A DNA stretch of 50,138 nucleotides, taken from assembly GCA_964448105.1 (NCBI GenBank), contig CAYUVK010000027.1, forward strand, positions 1 through 50,138. The letters run 5' to 3'. The notes beneath the pieces are model-generated. The model ran no database searches, was not told the origin of the DNA, and was given only the letters and a program-made list of their open reading frames with translations. Shown in pieces: positions 7,689-17,730 of this stretch (within the stretch, counting starts at the first letter, position 1; every line of letters begins with the position of its first letter). The position numbers were made by a program, and so were the translations under genes. This stretch comes from CAVQBP01 sp964448105 (GTDB taxonomy: Bacteria; Bacteroidota; Ignavibacteria; Ignavibacteriales; Ignavibacteriaceae).

Positions 7689-9180
7689 AATTTATTTAAT
7701 TCTTTCAATTCTTTTATTCGGGTCGATTATCTCTGCTCAAGAGAAAGTAAAAGATACGCTTTTGGTTCCAAAATACAGCGGAACAACCATTAGAGAATTC
7801 TGGAAAGAAATGGATGATATATTTGACGATCCGAATTTCGATAATGCAAATTGGGGAGTTGTAATTCAATCTTTAGAGACAGGCGAGTATTTATACCGAA
7901 GGAATGAAAATAAATTATTTATCCCTGCATCGGATTTAAAATTATTTACAACTGCCGCAGCATTAATTTTACTTGGACCCGAATATTGTTTCAGCACAAA
8001 TATTTTAATGAACGGAAAAATGGATGGCTCTGTTCTAGATGGTGATTTAATTGTCCGTGGAAGGGGAGATCCTACTATTTCCGGAAGATTTTATGATGAT
8101 GACAAATATAAAGTATTTAAAGTTTGGGCGGATTCTTTATCTAAAATCGGTATTGATGAAATAACAGGTAATATTATTGGAGATGATAACCGGTTCGATA
8201 ATCTTGGGCTTGGAAAAGGCTGGGCGTGGGATGATGAAAGTTATTGGTTCTCTGCACCTTCAGGTGCAATATCTTTTAATGATAACGTAGTTGATATAGT
8301 TGTAAAGGTAAATAAAGAGAAAAACCTTCCAATAATAATTACCAACCCTTCAACTAAATATATAGTCTTTATAAATAATGTATCTGTAGTTCCAAATGAT
8401 TCAATTACTTCAGTTGATGTTTATAGACAAAGAGGCACGAATATAATTAATGTCTTCGGTACAATTAGAAAACAGGATTCAGTTAAAACATATGTAACTG
8501 TTAACAATCCTACACAATATTCAATGGTTGTGTTAAAATCTGTTTTGCAGCAGAAAGACATAAAAATCGACGGTTTTCCAATGGATATGGATGATATATC
8601 CAAAATACCTCCGGATAGAAATTTAAAATCACTTTTTACATATTATTCCCCTCCATTGAAGGAAATAATTAAAGTGATTAATAAAAACAGCGAAAATTTT
8701 TATTCGGAACAATTATTAAAAACTATCGGTTTGGAATTGGAAGGTTTTGGTTCTGCAGAGAATGGTGTAAAGGCAGAAAATAATGTTTTTAGAGAAATGG
8801 GCATTCTTCCCGAAGGAATGATTATAGTTGACGGCAGCGGGCTATCCAGATTAAATTTAGTCACTCCGCATCAAATTGTAACGCTTTTAAGTTACATGTA
8901 TAAAAGCAAATATTTTATTCCATTTTTTAATTCATTACCTATTGCAGGAGTTGATGGTACCATTGGTAAAAGGATGAAAAAAACAAAAGCCGAAAACAAT
9001 TTAAGAGCGAAAACAGGTACTCATATTGGTGTAAGTAGCATATCCGGTTATGTTTTTACTTTGGATAATGAACCGGTTACTTTTTCAATTATTGCTAATA
9101 ATTATAATGTTCCGGTTAAAATTGCGGAGAACATTGAAGATCTTGTTTGTTTAAGACTTGCAAACTTTAAAAGGAAATAA
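7678..9180 (+). CDS. dacB: D-alanyl-D-alanine carboxypeptidase/endopeptidase (PBP4 type)
   Basis: Periplasmic penicillin-binding protein that trims or cleaves peptidoglycan cross-links (peptidase S13). A signal peptide (residues 1-21, ending ISAQ) is followed by the three serine-hydrolase motifs: SDLK (SxxK, about residue 90, in IPASDLKLFTTAAAL), SEN (SxN, in NKNSENFYSEQLLKTIG, about 340) and KTG (in LRAKTGTHIGVSSISGY, about 443). The large insert between motifs one and two is typical of PBP4. Overlap with the rluB gene is 11 bp; lysS follows 11 bp downstream. Confidence 0.94.
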   Translation: MKVKIYLILSILLFGSIISAQEKVKDTLLVPKYSGTTIREFWKEMDDIFDDPNFDNANWGVVIQSLETGEYLYRRNENKLFIPASDLKLFTTAAALILLGPEYCFSTNILMNGKMDGSVLDGDLIVRGRGDPTISGRFYDDDKYKVFKVWADSLSKIGIDEITGNIIGDDNRFDNLGLGKGWAWDDESYWFSAPSGAISFNDNVVDIVVKVNKEKNLPIIITNPSTKYIVFINNVSVVPNDSITSVDVYRQRGTNIINVFGTIRKQDSVKTYVTVNNPTQYSMVVLKSVLQQKDIKIDGFPMDMDDISKIPPDRNLKSLFTYYSPPLKEIIKVINKNSENFYSEQLLKTIGLELEGFGSAENGVKAENNVFREMGILPEGMIIVDGSGLSRLNLVTPHQIVTLLSYMYKSKYFIPFFNSLPIAGVDGTIGKRMKKTKAENNLRAKTGTHIGVSSISGYVFTLDNEPVTFSIIANNYNVPVKIAENIEDLVCLRLANFKRK

Positions 9181-9191
9181 ACGGAGGTTGT

Positions 9192-10724
9192 GTGGACAAT
9201 AGTGTTCAACCCGGGAATATACAGCCCGGGGAAGATATAAATGTTTTAATTAAAAGAAGACATGAAGAACTTAACGAGTTAAAATCAAAAGGGATAGAAA
9301 CTTTTGCTTATTCTTTTGATGTAGATTCTAATTCACAGGATATTAAAGATAATTATAAAGATGAAGAAAAAAAGATAGTTAAAATTGCCGGTAGAATTAT
9401 GGCGATTAGAAGAATGGGAAAAGCTTCTTTTGCTCATATCCAGGACGATAAAGGAAAGATCCAAATTTATTTAAGAAAAGATGATATCGGTGAAAGCTAT
9501 TCCGCTTTTAAATTATTGGATATAGGAGATATTATTGGAATTGAAGGTTATGTTTTTAAAACAAAAACCGGTGAGATTTCCGTACATACTACAGATTTAA
9601 TCCTTTTATCAAAATCTTTAAGGCCGCTGCCTATTGCAAAAGAAACTACCGATGAAAAGGGGAATAAAGTTATTCACGATCAATTTGCCGATAAAGAACT
9701 GAGATACCGGCAAAGATATGTTGATTTGGTAGTTAACCCGCATCTAAAAGATATTTTCATTAAAAGAAGCAAAATTATTTCTTCGATGAGGAGATTTTTA
9801 GATGAACATAATTTCCTGGAAGTTGAAACTCCAATACTCCAGCCTTTGTATGGCGGAGCAGCAGCTAAACCTTTTATAACTCATCATAATGCTCTTGATA
9901 CGAATTTTTATTTAAGAATTGCCGATGAGCTTTATTTAAAGAGATTGATTGTCGGCGGCATAAACGGAGTCTATGAAATATCAAAGGATTTTAGGAATGA
10001 AGGAATGGATAGAACTCATAATCCTGAATTTACAATGATGGAGTTGTATGTGCCTTATAAAGATTATGAATGGATGATGAATTTTGTTGAAGAGATGATT
10101 CAAAAAATCAGTAAAGATGTTTTTAATACTTTTGATTTTGTATTTGAAGATAAATACATCAACTTAAAATCTCCATGGAAACGAATTTCAATGGTGGAAG
10201 CAATTAAAGAAAAAACAGGATTAAATGTTATAACTGCATCTGTAGAAGAATTAAAAAATAAGGCAAAAGAATTAAATATTGATATATCCGGTATCGAAGG
10301 AAAAGGCAAGATTATTGATGAAATATTTAGTGAAACAGTACAAACGGAATTAATCCAACCAACTTTTGTTATGGATTATCCTATTGAGCTTTCACCTCTT
10401 GCAAAGAAACATCGTTCTAAGGAAGGTGTTGTTGAAAGGTTTGAAGCTTATTTCGCAGGCAAAGAACTATGTAATGCATTCTCGGAGCTTAATGATCCTG
10501 TCGATCAAAGGCAAAGATTTACGGAGCAAGGCAAAATGAGGGAAGCAGGAGATGAAGAAGCGCATCAAATTGATGAAGATTTTATCCGCGCATTAGAATA
10601 TGGCATGCCTCCAACTGCAGGATTAGGAATAGGAATCGATAGACTGGTGATGGTACTAACTAATCAATCCTCAATTAGAGATGTAATATTTTTTCCGCAG
10701 ATGAAGCCGGAAGGGAAAGGTTGA
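9192..10724 (+). CDS. lysS: Lysyl-tRNA synthetase, class II
   Basis: Charges tRNA-Lys. An N-terminal OB-fold anticodon-binding domain (about residues 60-150, VKIAGRIMAIRRMGKASFAH) is followed by the class II catalytic core: motif 1 around FLDEHNFLEVETPILQP, motif 2 YEISKDFRNEGMDRTHNPEF, and motif 3 GLGIGIDRLVMVLTNQSSIR near the C terminus. 510 aa is normal. The GTG start at 9192 is supported by GGAGG at 9183-9187. No terminator was seen directly downstream. Confidence 0.96.
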   Translation: MDNSVQPGNIQPGEDINVLIKRRHEELNELKSKGIETFAYSFDVDSNSQDIKDNYKDEEKKIVKIAGRIMAIRRMGKASFAHIQDDKGKIQIYLRKDDIGESYSAFKLLDIGDIIGIEGYVFKTKTGEISVHTTDLILLSKSLRPLPIAKETTDEKGNKVIHDQFADKELRYRQRYVDLVVNPHLKDIFIKRSKIISSMRRFLDEHNFLEVETPILQPLYGGAAAKPFITHHNALDTNFYLRIADELYLKRLIVGGINGVYEISKDFRNEGMDRTHNPEFTMMELYVPYKDYEWMMNFVEEMIQKISKDVFNTFDFVFEDKYINLKSPWKRISMVEAIKEKTGLNVITASVEELKNKAKELNIDISGIEGKGKIIDEIFSETVQTELIQPTFVMDYPIELSPLAKKHRSKEGVVERFEAYFAGKELCNAFSELNDPVDQRQRFTEQGKMREAGDEEAHQIDEDFIRALEYGMPPTAGLGIGIDRLVMVLTNQSSIRDVIFFPQMKPEGKG

Positions 10725-10817
10725 AATTGTCACATGAATCTCAATTTATTGGACAAAGAATTCAATTGCAAGAATAAACCTGCAGGAAAAAACTTAAATA
10801 TTATCTTGCGCATTCTC

Positions 10818-10843
10818 TTGAACTTACACTTGAACTTGAACTT
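10818..10843. repeat. TTGAACTT short repeats
   Basis: The word TTGAACTT occurs three times, at 10818-10825, 10830-10837 and 10836-10843, just before the glycosyltransferase gene. It may be a remnant of a hexamer (TTGAAC) microsatellite. No function is apparent. Confidence 0.35.
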
Positions 10844-10865
10844 TTTCCATTTCTTAAGGTGAAGT

Positions 10866-11594
10866 TTGAGATATAGTATTATTATTCCAACTCTGAATGA
10901 GGAAAAACTTTTACCGGATCTATTAAAGCAGCTTTCAGATCCTGCTTTTAAAAAAAAATATGATTATGAAATAATTGTTTCCGACGGTGGTAGCAAAGAT
11001 AAAACCATCGAAATTGCAAAACAATATTCGGATATAGTAGAAGTCCATTCCGGAAGTAAAAAACAGAATATTGCCGAAGGAAGAAATGTTGGTGCAAAAA
11101 ATTCCAATGGGGAAATTCTCATCTTTTTGAATGGTGATATCATTCTCCCCGGAGTAGAAGTTTTTTTTAAATATATCGAAAATAATTTTATTAATAGTAC
11201 CTACCTGGCTATGACCTGTTTTGTTAAAGTTTTTCCGCAGGAACAAATTTTACCCGATAAAATATTTCATACGGTTTTCAATAATTATTTCAGATTAATA
11301 AACGCTCTCGGTATAGGAATGGGGAGAGGCGAATGTCATGTAATTAGGAAAGAAGTTTTTAATAAATTCAATGGTTATAATGAAGAGCTTGCAGCCGGTG
11401 AAGATTTTGATTTATTCCGGAAAATCAGAAGAGCCGGGAAAATATTATTTTCAAAAGATTTATTTATATTTGAATCACCAAGAAGATTTAGGAAACTTGG
11501 TTATAAATATGTTACATGGATATGGATAAAAAACGGTTTTTCAGTATTCTTTAAAGAAAAAGCAATATCCAAAGAATGGGAGCAGATAAGATAA
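10866..11594 (+). CDS. Family 2 glycosyltransferase
   Basis: Transfers a sugar from a nucleotide-sugar donor; substrate unknown. The GT-A fold starts at residue 2 with YSIIIPTLNEEKLLPDLLKQ. It continues with EIIVSDGGSKDKTIEIAK (nucleotide binding), the metal-binding region ILIFLNGDIILP (a DxD-like site), and the acceptor-side EDFDLFRKIRRAGK (about 178-191). One hydrophobic C-terminal stretch may touch the membrane. The TTG at 10866 is chosen because it places the first beta strand at the N terminus and AAGG lies just upstream. It is followed after 1 bp by a Wzi-like capsule protein, which suggests surface polysaccharide work. Confidence 0.88.
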   Translation: MRYSIIIPTLNEEKLLPDLLKQLSDPAFKKKYDYEIIVSDGGSKDKTIEIAKQYSDIVEVHSGSKKQNIAEGRNVGAKNSNGEILIFLNGDIILPGVEVFFKYIENNFINSTYLAMTCFVKVFPQEQILPDKIFHTVFNNYFRLINALGIGMGRGECHVIRKEVFNKFNGYNEELAAGEDFDLFRKIRRAGKILFSKDLFIFESPRRFRKLGYKYVTWIWIKNGFSVFFKEKAISKEWEQIR

Positions 11595-11595
11595 G

Positions 11596-13248
11596 TTGAA
11601 AAAAATAATTCCAATATTTCTGCTTTTGTCAGCCGGCATTATAGCTCAAACAGAATATGTCCCTTCCACAAATCCCGTTTACGATTTTCTAGAAAGAATG
11701 GAATCCCAGTTGATAATTGAAGATTATAATTCATTTGAAATCCCGAAAACACGAAAAGAAGTTGCGGGTTATATAAAGCAAATCATCAAGAATGAAAATA
11801 AATTGGATGAAGTTGATAAAAAAATATTAAAGGACCTTGAAATAGAATTTGAATATGACCTAAACGGAACTTTAGATAATTCTCAATCAATTTTAGGGAA
11901 AGGGGAGTATGATATCTTCTCTCAGAAACAGAAATATTTATATTTTTATAATGAACCACAAAAATTTAACTTATTTATAAATCTCTTGGGTGAAGGTGAA
12001 GTAATTTTCAATAATGATATACAGAATAAGAAAAATTTATCAACAAGCCTGGGTTATATTGGAGGTGAACTTAGAGGTACCATCTTGAATAAAATTGGTT
12101 TCTATCTTAATGGTTTTAACGGGAATGTTTTTGGTAATAGAGAAACGGCATTATTAAGGAATGATTTAAAATATAATTTTAAATTAAATGAAAAACCGGG
12201 CCAGGCTTTTTTTGATGAAACGGAAGGCTACATGACTGCCGATTTCGATATCATAAAATTTAAGTTGGGACAAGATAGAATGAACATCGGTTACGGACCT
12301 ATAAAAGCTTTAATTGATAATAATTCTCCCGAATTCGATTATATTGGTTTCAATATTTCTTATAAGTTTTTTAATTTTTCTTACTTTCATGGAAAATTAT
12401 TGGGCAATACTACTTTTTCTTTCGATTCAACAGCCGGGGAGCAAACAACTGTTGAAGAAAAATATATTGGTTATCACCATATCGGATTTAATATTTCAAA
12501 AGATGTGAATTTTGGAATCGGGGAATTTATTATTTATGGCGATCGTTCTATAGATCTTTCTTACCTTAATCCGTTTAGTTTTTATAAATCTATTGAACAT
12601 CAAAACAGAGATCGTGATAATTCAATGCTCTTTTTTGATTTTAAAAACAATTCAATACGCGGATTAAAACTTTATTTTACTTACCTAATTGATGATATAA
12701 CAATTAACAAATTAGGTACAGGCTGGTGGGGCAATCAGTTTTTATTTAATGCGGGTTTATACTCAACCAATCTTTACAAAATATTACCACTCGATTTTAG
12801 GTTTGAATATTTAAGGATTGATCCTTATGTATTTACACACAGATTTTTAAGAAATAATTTTACTAATTTTGGTTATAATTTAGGATCATTTTTGCAGCCC
12901 AATAGTGAATTGTTTTATGTGCAGCTAAATTACAGGTTTACCAACCGGTTAAATGTGAGCGGTGATTTTTCTTATTCAAAACATGGAGCAAATCCTTTAG
13001 CTCCAGATGGGACCGTAAAAAGAAATGTCGGTGGCGATATAGCATTAGGTCACAGATTATATGATTCTGAAATGGTAAGTTTTTTAGATGGGTATTTAGA
13101 ACATAGTAGCATGGCTTCGATAACCTTTAAATTTGAACCTTTTAATGAAATTAATTTTAATTTGAATATCAGATATATTCACCAGTCCTTACAGGAAAAA
13201 ATAAATAAAGGAATGGAAACATTTTTTACTATATCCGCCAAATTATAA
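11596..13248 (+). CDS. Wzi-like capsule assembly outer-membrane protein
   Basis: Probable outer-membrane beta-barrel of the capsule assembly Wzi family, which anchors or organises surface polysaccharide. A signal peptide (about residues 1-18, ending IIAQ) is followed by a helical N-terminal section (VYDFLERMESQLIIEDYNSFEIPKTR split around residue 35) that is typical of Bacteroidota members. The remainder is dense in alternating aromatic/polar strands, with many Tyr/Phe/Asn-rich segments ending in TFFTISAKL, consistent with a barrel whose last residue is hydrophobic. The TTG start is 1 bp after the glycosyltransferase stop. The family assignment is from general resemblance and is less certain than the barrel call. 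Confidence 0.75.
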   Translation: MKKIIPIFLLLSAGIIAQTEYVPSTNPVYDFLERMESQLIIEDYNSFEIPKTRKEVAGYIKQIIKNENKLDEVDKKILKDLEIEFEYDLNGTLDNSQSILGKGEYDIFSQKQKYLYFYNEPQKFNLFINLLGEGEVIFNNDIQNKKNLSTSLGYIGGELRGTILNKIGFYLNGFNGNVFGNRETALLRNDLKYNFKLNEKPGQAFFDETEGYMTADFDIIKFKLGQDRMNIGYGPIKALIDNNSPEFDYIGFNISYKFFNFSYFHGKLLGNTTFSFDSTAGEQTTVEEKYIGYHHIGFNISKDVNFGIGEFIIYGDRSIDLSYLNPFSFYKSIEHQNRDRDNSMLFFDFKNNSIRGLKLYFTYLIDDITINKLGTGWWGNQFLFNAGLYSTNLYKILPLDFRFEYLRIDPYVFTHRFLRNNFTNFGYNLGSFLQPNSELFYVQLNYRFTNRLNVSGDFSYSKHGANPLAPDGTVKRNVGGDIALGHRLYDSEMVSFLDGYLEHSSMASITFKFEPFNEINFNLNIRYIHQSLQEKINKGMETFFTISAKL

Positions 13249-13271
13249 TTTAATTATTTAAGGAGCCTTAA

Positions 13272-14879
13272 ATGATATCCAAGTTTAGAATTCCTTTTGC
13301 AATAATAATATTGACAATCGGAATTGTTTTGGGGACACAAATAGAGAAAGTTTTTTCTGATGATAATTTACATGAAAGTATTGTTAAATTAAACGATGTT
13401 TTAACCTATACTCAGAAGTATTATGTGGAAGAAGTCGATACCCCAAAACTTGTTGAAGCTGCAATAAAAGGAATGTTGAATGAACTAGATCCTCATTCAA
13501 TTTATATACCTGCAAGCCAAATGGAATCTGTTGATGAGTCGTTTAGAGGTGATTTTGATGGAATAGGAATTGAGTTTCAAGTTGTTAATGATACAATTGT
13601 TGTTGTATCACCAATTTCCGGCGGACCAAGTGAAGCTTTAGGAATTAAATCAGGTGATAGAATAATTAAGATTAATGGCAAAAGCGTAATTGGATTTTCT
13701 AACAAACAAGTAAGAGATAATCTACGCGGTAAAGCCGGAACAAAAGTTAATGTTACAATTTTCCGTTATGGTACTCAAGAACCTCTCCATTATGAAATTA
13801 CAAGAGACAAAATCCCACTCTATTCCGTTGATACTCATTTTATGCTGAATAATAAAATGGGATACATTAGTCTTTCTAGATTTTCCGAGACTACATATGA
13901 TGAAATCTCAGAAGCATTAAAAGATTTAAAAAGCAAAGGGATGACACAACTAATTTTTGATTTGCGGGGAAATCCGGGCGGTTACCTAAGCCAGGCTGTA
14001 CAGGTTGCAGATCTTTTTATCAGCGGCAATAAAAAAATTGTTTATACCAAAGGCAGAAAATCGGAGTTTGATGATGAATTTGATGCATCCAAGCCTTCAC
14101 CTTATGAAAAAATTCCGCTAATAATTTTAGTTAATAACGGAAGTGCTTCTGCAAGTGAAATTGTTTCCGGTGCAGTGCAGGATTGGGATAGAGGATTAAT
14201 TGTCGGAGAAACTACTTTTGGTAAAGGATTAGTACAAAGGCAATTTGATCTGCCTGATAATTCAGCAATTAGGTTAACAATATCCAAGTACTATACTCCA
14301 TCCGGCAGGTTGATTCAAAGGGATTATAAAAATCTTAAAAGTAAAGAAGATTATTATAAAGATATCGGCGGTCAAAATGAGAATGAAGGTGATAATCTTT
14401 ATCATTCTGCAGAAAAAGATTCTTCACTTCCAAAATATAAAACTAACGCGGGAAGAATTGTTTATGGTGGAGGGGGTATCACTCCGGATTATATTGTTAA
14501 GCCTGATGATATAACAAATTACACTACGGATCTTTTAAAGAATAATGTTTTCTATCAATTTATTTTATCTTATTTAGATTCTAATGAAAAATTAATTCAG
14601 TCTAAATACAAAACTCTTGAAGAGTTTAAAAATAATTTCAATTTCTCGGAAAGAGATATTAAAGATTTTATTAAATTTGCTGATTCTAAAGGTGTAAAAT
14701 TTTCGGAAGAAGATTTTAAAAAAGATAGTGACTACATTACTACTAGATTAAAAGCACAAATTGCAAGGAGTTTTTGGAAAAATAAAGGTTGGTATGAAGT
14801 TATATTAAGTATTGACAAGCAATTTTTAAAAGCAACTACGCTTTTTGGAGAAGCTCAAGATTTAGCTAATCTTAAATGA
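13272..14879 (+). CDS. ctpA: C-terminal processing peptidase, S41 family
   Basis: Periplasmic serine protease that degrades or matures envelope proteins. A membrane anchor or uncleaved signal (residues 5-28), a PDZ domain (about 85-170, GGPSEALGIKSGDRIIKING), and the S41 catalytic domain are in the usual order. The catalytic Ser lies in NNGSASASEIVSGAVQDW (about residue 293) and the Lys in TTFGKGLVQRQF (about 318), together with the conserved LIFDLRGNPGGYLSQAVQVA. The C-terminal helical part is longer than in the E. coli-unrelated short CtpA forms and is common in Bacteroidota. AAGGAG lies at 13260-13265, before the ATG. Overlaps the next gene by 4 bp (ATGA). Confidence 0.94.
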   Translation: MISKFRIPFAIIILTIGIVLGTQIEKVFSDDNLHESIVKLNDVLTYTQKYYVEEVDTPKLVEAAIKGMLNELDPHSIYIPASQMESVDESFRGDFDGIGIEFQVVNDTIVVVSPISGGPSEALGIKSGDRIIKINGKSVIGFSNKQVRDNLRGKAGTKVNVTIFRYGTQEPLHYEITRDKIPLYSVDTHFMLNNKMGYISLSRFSETTYDEISEALKDLKSKGMTQLIFDLRGNPGGYLSQAVQVADLFISGNKKIVYTKGRKSEFDDEFDASKPSPYEKIPLIILVNNGSASASEIVSGAVQDWDRGLIVGETTFGKGLVQRQFDLPDNSAIRLTISKYYTPSGRLIQRDYKNLKSKEDYYKDIGGQNENEGDNLYHSAEKDSSLPKYKTNAGRIVYGGGGITPDYIVKPDDITNYTTDLLKNNVFYQFILSYLDSNEKLIQSKYKTLEEFKNNFNFSERDIKDFIKFADSKGVKFSEEDFKKDSDYITTRLKAQIARSFWKNKGWYEVILSIDKQFLKATTLFGEAQDLANLK

Positions 14880-15703
14880 TTATTTTTAAGCAAATAATTT
14901 TTTTGATAATTCCAGTTTTGTTTTTCTATACAGATGTTTCTCCAAAACATAAAATAGAAAAATATAGTTTCTCATTTGCATCAAATAAAAATTTACAGGT
15001 TGGGGAAGAACTTTCATATGTTGTAAAGTATGCTTTTTTTGTATTGGGCCAGGTTACTTTAAAAGTAACTGATAAAAAAAGTGTTAATGATCAAACAATA
15101 TATAGTACGGTTGCATATATTGATTCTTATGATAACATCCCGTTTGTTGATATTCATCAGATTTATAAAAGCGATATAACAGACAAATTTTATTCTTCTT
15201 TTTTTGAAGGAATAGTTAAAAAGGATGATTACGATACTTTTACCGATTACTATTTTAACTACGACAGTTCAAAAATTCATGTTAAAAAAGGAAGAATTTC
15301 TCCAAGGCAAATATGGACTGATTCTACAACAAGTATAAAAAGAAATTATCAAGATGGACTTTCAATTTTTTATTATGCAAGAATGAACAGCGGTCAAAAT
15401 AAATCTGAAGAAATTCCCGGTTTTGTAGATGAAAAAAAAGTTGTTACAAAAATAAATTTTTATAATGAAGTAGAAGATATTTCAATAGATGCAATTGATT
15501 ATCCGGTAGCATGTGTTAAAGTTGACGGACAATTAGATTTTGTGAGTATCTATGGTCTAACGGGCTATTATGAAGGCTGGTTTACAAATGATGATGCTGC
15601 TATACCAATTATTGCCAAAATGAAAGTCATGGTTGGAAATATTACACTAGAACTTAAAGAATGGAAAAGAAAAGGATGGAAACCGCCGGAATATATAGAA
15701 TGA
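14876..15703 (+). CDS. DUF3108 periplasmic protein
   Basis: 275-aa protein matching the DUF3108 family: secreted beta-rich proteins of unknown function, frequent in Bacteroidota and Proteobacteria. A hydrophobic export signal (about residues 1-20) is followed by the family's opening pattern, LQVGEELSYVVKYAFFVLGQ (about 41-60), and by alternating strands ending in ITLELKEWKRKGWKPPEYIE. Start and stop overlap neighbours by 4 bp on both sides (ATGA), so it is tightly coupled to ctpA and the gamma carbonic anhydrase gene. Confidence 0.82.
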   Translation: MIIFKQIIFLIIPVLFFYTDVSPKHKIEKYSFSFASNKNLQVGEELSYVVKYAFFVLGQVTLKVTDKKSVNDQTIYSTVAYIDSYDNIPFVDIHQIYKSDITDKFYSSFFEGIVKKDDYDTFTDYYFNYDSSKIHVKKGRISPRQIWTDSTTSIKRNYQDGLSIFYYARMNSGQNKSEEIPGFVDEKKVVTKINFYNEVEDISIDAIDYPVACVKVDGQLDFVSIYGLTGYYEGWFTNDDAAIPIIAKMKVMVGNITLELKEWKRKGWKPPEYIE

Positions 15704-16237
15704 ATAATGAACAAAAATTGTTTCCTTTTAAAAAATTTTATCCAAAAATTGCACAAAATACATTTTTAGCTGCCGGTGCAAAAATTATAGGTAACGTTGA
15801 AATTGGAGAATATTCTAGTGTTTGGTATAACACAGTAATTAGAGGAGATGTTCATTATATTAAAATAGGTTCTTTTACTAATATTCAGGATTGTTCAATG
15901 CTGCATGTTACAAGTAATAAAAACCCGCTAAATATTGGAAGCAAGGTTACAATTGGCCATTCCGTGAATTTACATGGATGTACAATAAATGACTTATGCC
16001 TTGTGGGAATCGGAGCAATAATACTGGACGGAGCAGTATTAGGAGAAAACTCTGTTGTATCTGCCGGAGCAGTTGTTACACCCAATTTTATTGTTCCATC
16101 AGGGAAATTAGCAACTGGCGTCCCGGCAAGAATAGTTAGAGATTTAACTGAAACTGAGATAAATGAAATTGAAAATTTAGCTTTTCGATATAAGAAGTAT
16201 TCTGAAGAAACAATTGAATCACTAAATAGTTATCCAT

Positions 16238-16248
<11 letters not shown>
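15700..16248 (+). CDS. Gamma carbonic anhydrase family protein (YrdA/PaaY type)
   Basis: Left-handed beta-helix protein of the gamma carbonic anhydrase/acetyltransferase superfamily, usually a zinc-binding trimer; activity on bicarbonate is unproven for most members. Hexapeptide repeats run from about residue 25 to 140 (AAGAKIIGNVEIGEYSSVW, VIRGDV, VSAGAVVTPN). Metal-ligand histidines are visible in SMLHVTSNKNP and GHSVNLHGCTI. The ATG at 15700 overlaps the DUF3108 stop (ATGA) and is preferred over an in-frame ATG at 15661, which would add residues inside the previous gene. Length 182 aa is typical. Confidence 0.92.
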
Positions 16249-17101
<853 letters not shown>

Positions 17102-17118
17102 TATTATAATATTGTTCT

Positions 17119-17556
17119 GTGATAAAAAATTTAGAAGTTAATAATAATACAGCTAATAAAATTGATAAGTTATTAATTCATAAAATAGTTGGTTTATTAA
17201 AGAAAGAATTCGGCTTAAATATTTCATCACTTCTAATAAATTTTGTTTCTGCCAATCAAATAATAAAAATCAATAATGATTTTTTAAACCATAACTATTC
17301 AACAGATATAATTACTTTTAATTACTCAGATAAAAAAAAGGTTCTTGATAGTGAATTATACATATCGGTTGAAGATGCGAGATTTAATGCTGAAAAATTT
17401 AGTGCTTCTTTTAATGAGGAAATTTTAAGACTTGTAATTCACGGTATTTTACATTTATTAGACTATGATGATATAAATCCAGAAGAAAAAAGGGAAATGA
17501 GCCAAATGGAAGATAAATTGTTAAAAAAATACGTAAAACCCCTTTTATATAGTTAA
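17119..17556 (+). CDS. ybeY: Endoribonuclease YbeY, rRNA maturation
   Basis: Single-strand endoribonuclease needed for 16S rRNA 3' end maturation and ribosome quality control. The family core is visible: STDIITFNYSD (about 53-63), ELYISVEDARFNAEKF, and the zinc site VIHGILHLLDYDD (about 110-122). In many bacteria the motif is HGxLHLxGYDH; here the third position is Asp instead of His, a substitution also known in Bacteroidota-type YbeY. The start is the GTG at 17119. 145 aa is normal. This is the last gene of the run from 10866; a 174-bp gap follows. Confidence 0.92.
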   Translation: MIKNLEVNNNTANKIDKLLIHKIVGLLKKEFGLNISSLLINFVSANQIIKINNDFLNHNYSTDIITFNYSDKKKVLDSELYISVEDARFNAEKFSASFNEEILRLVIHGILHLLDYDDINPEEKREMSQMEDKLLKKYVKPLLYS

Positions 17557-17730
17557 GGAACAAAATATTAGGAGATCCGGTTAGTAATATTAAAAATATG
17601 TTGATATAAATTGCAATTACCCAAATATTGTCACACTTTCATTATTTTGGAGAATTGATAAATATTTATTTCACAATGTCGATTATAATATATTCATATT
17701 ACTCAATAATTAGAGATTTAGAAAGTTTAT

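Noticed and set aside
17557..17730. Promoter for topA (TTGATA at 17655 and TATAAT at 17684)
   Set aside because: The spacing of 23 bp is too long for a standard promoter, and no better pair was found.
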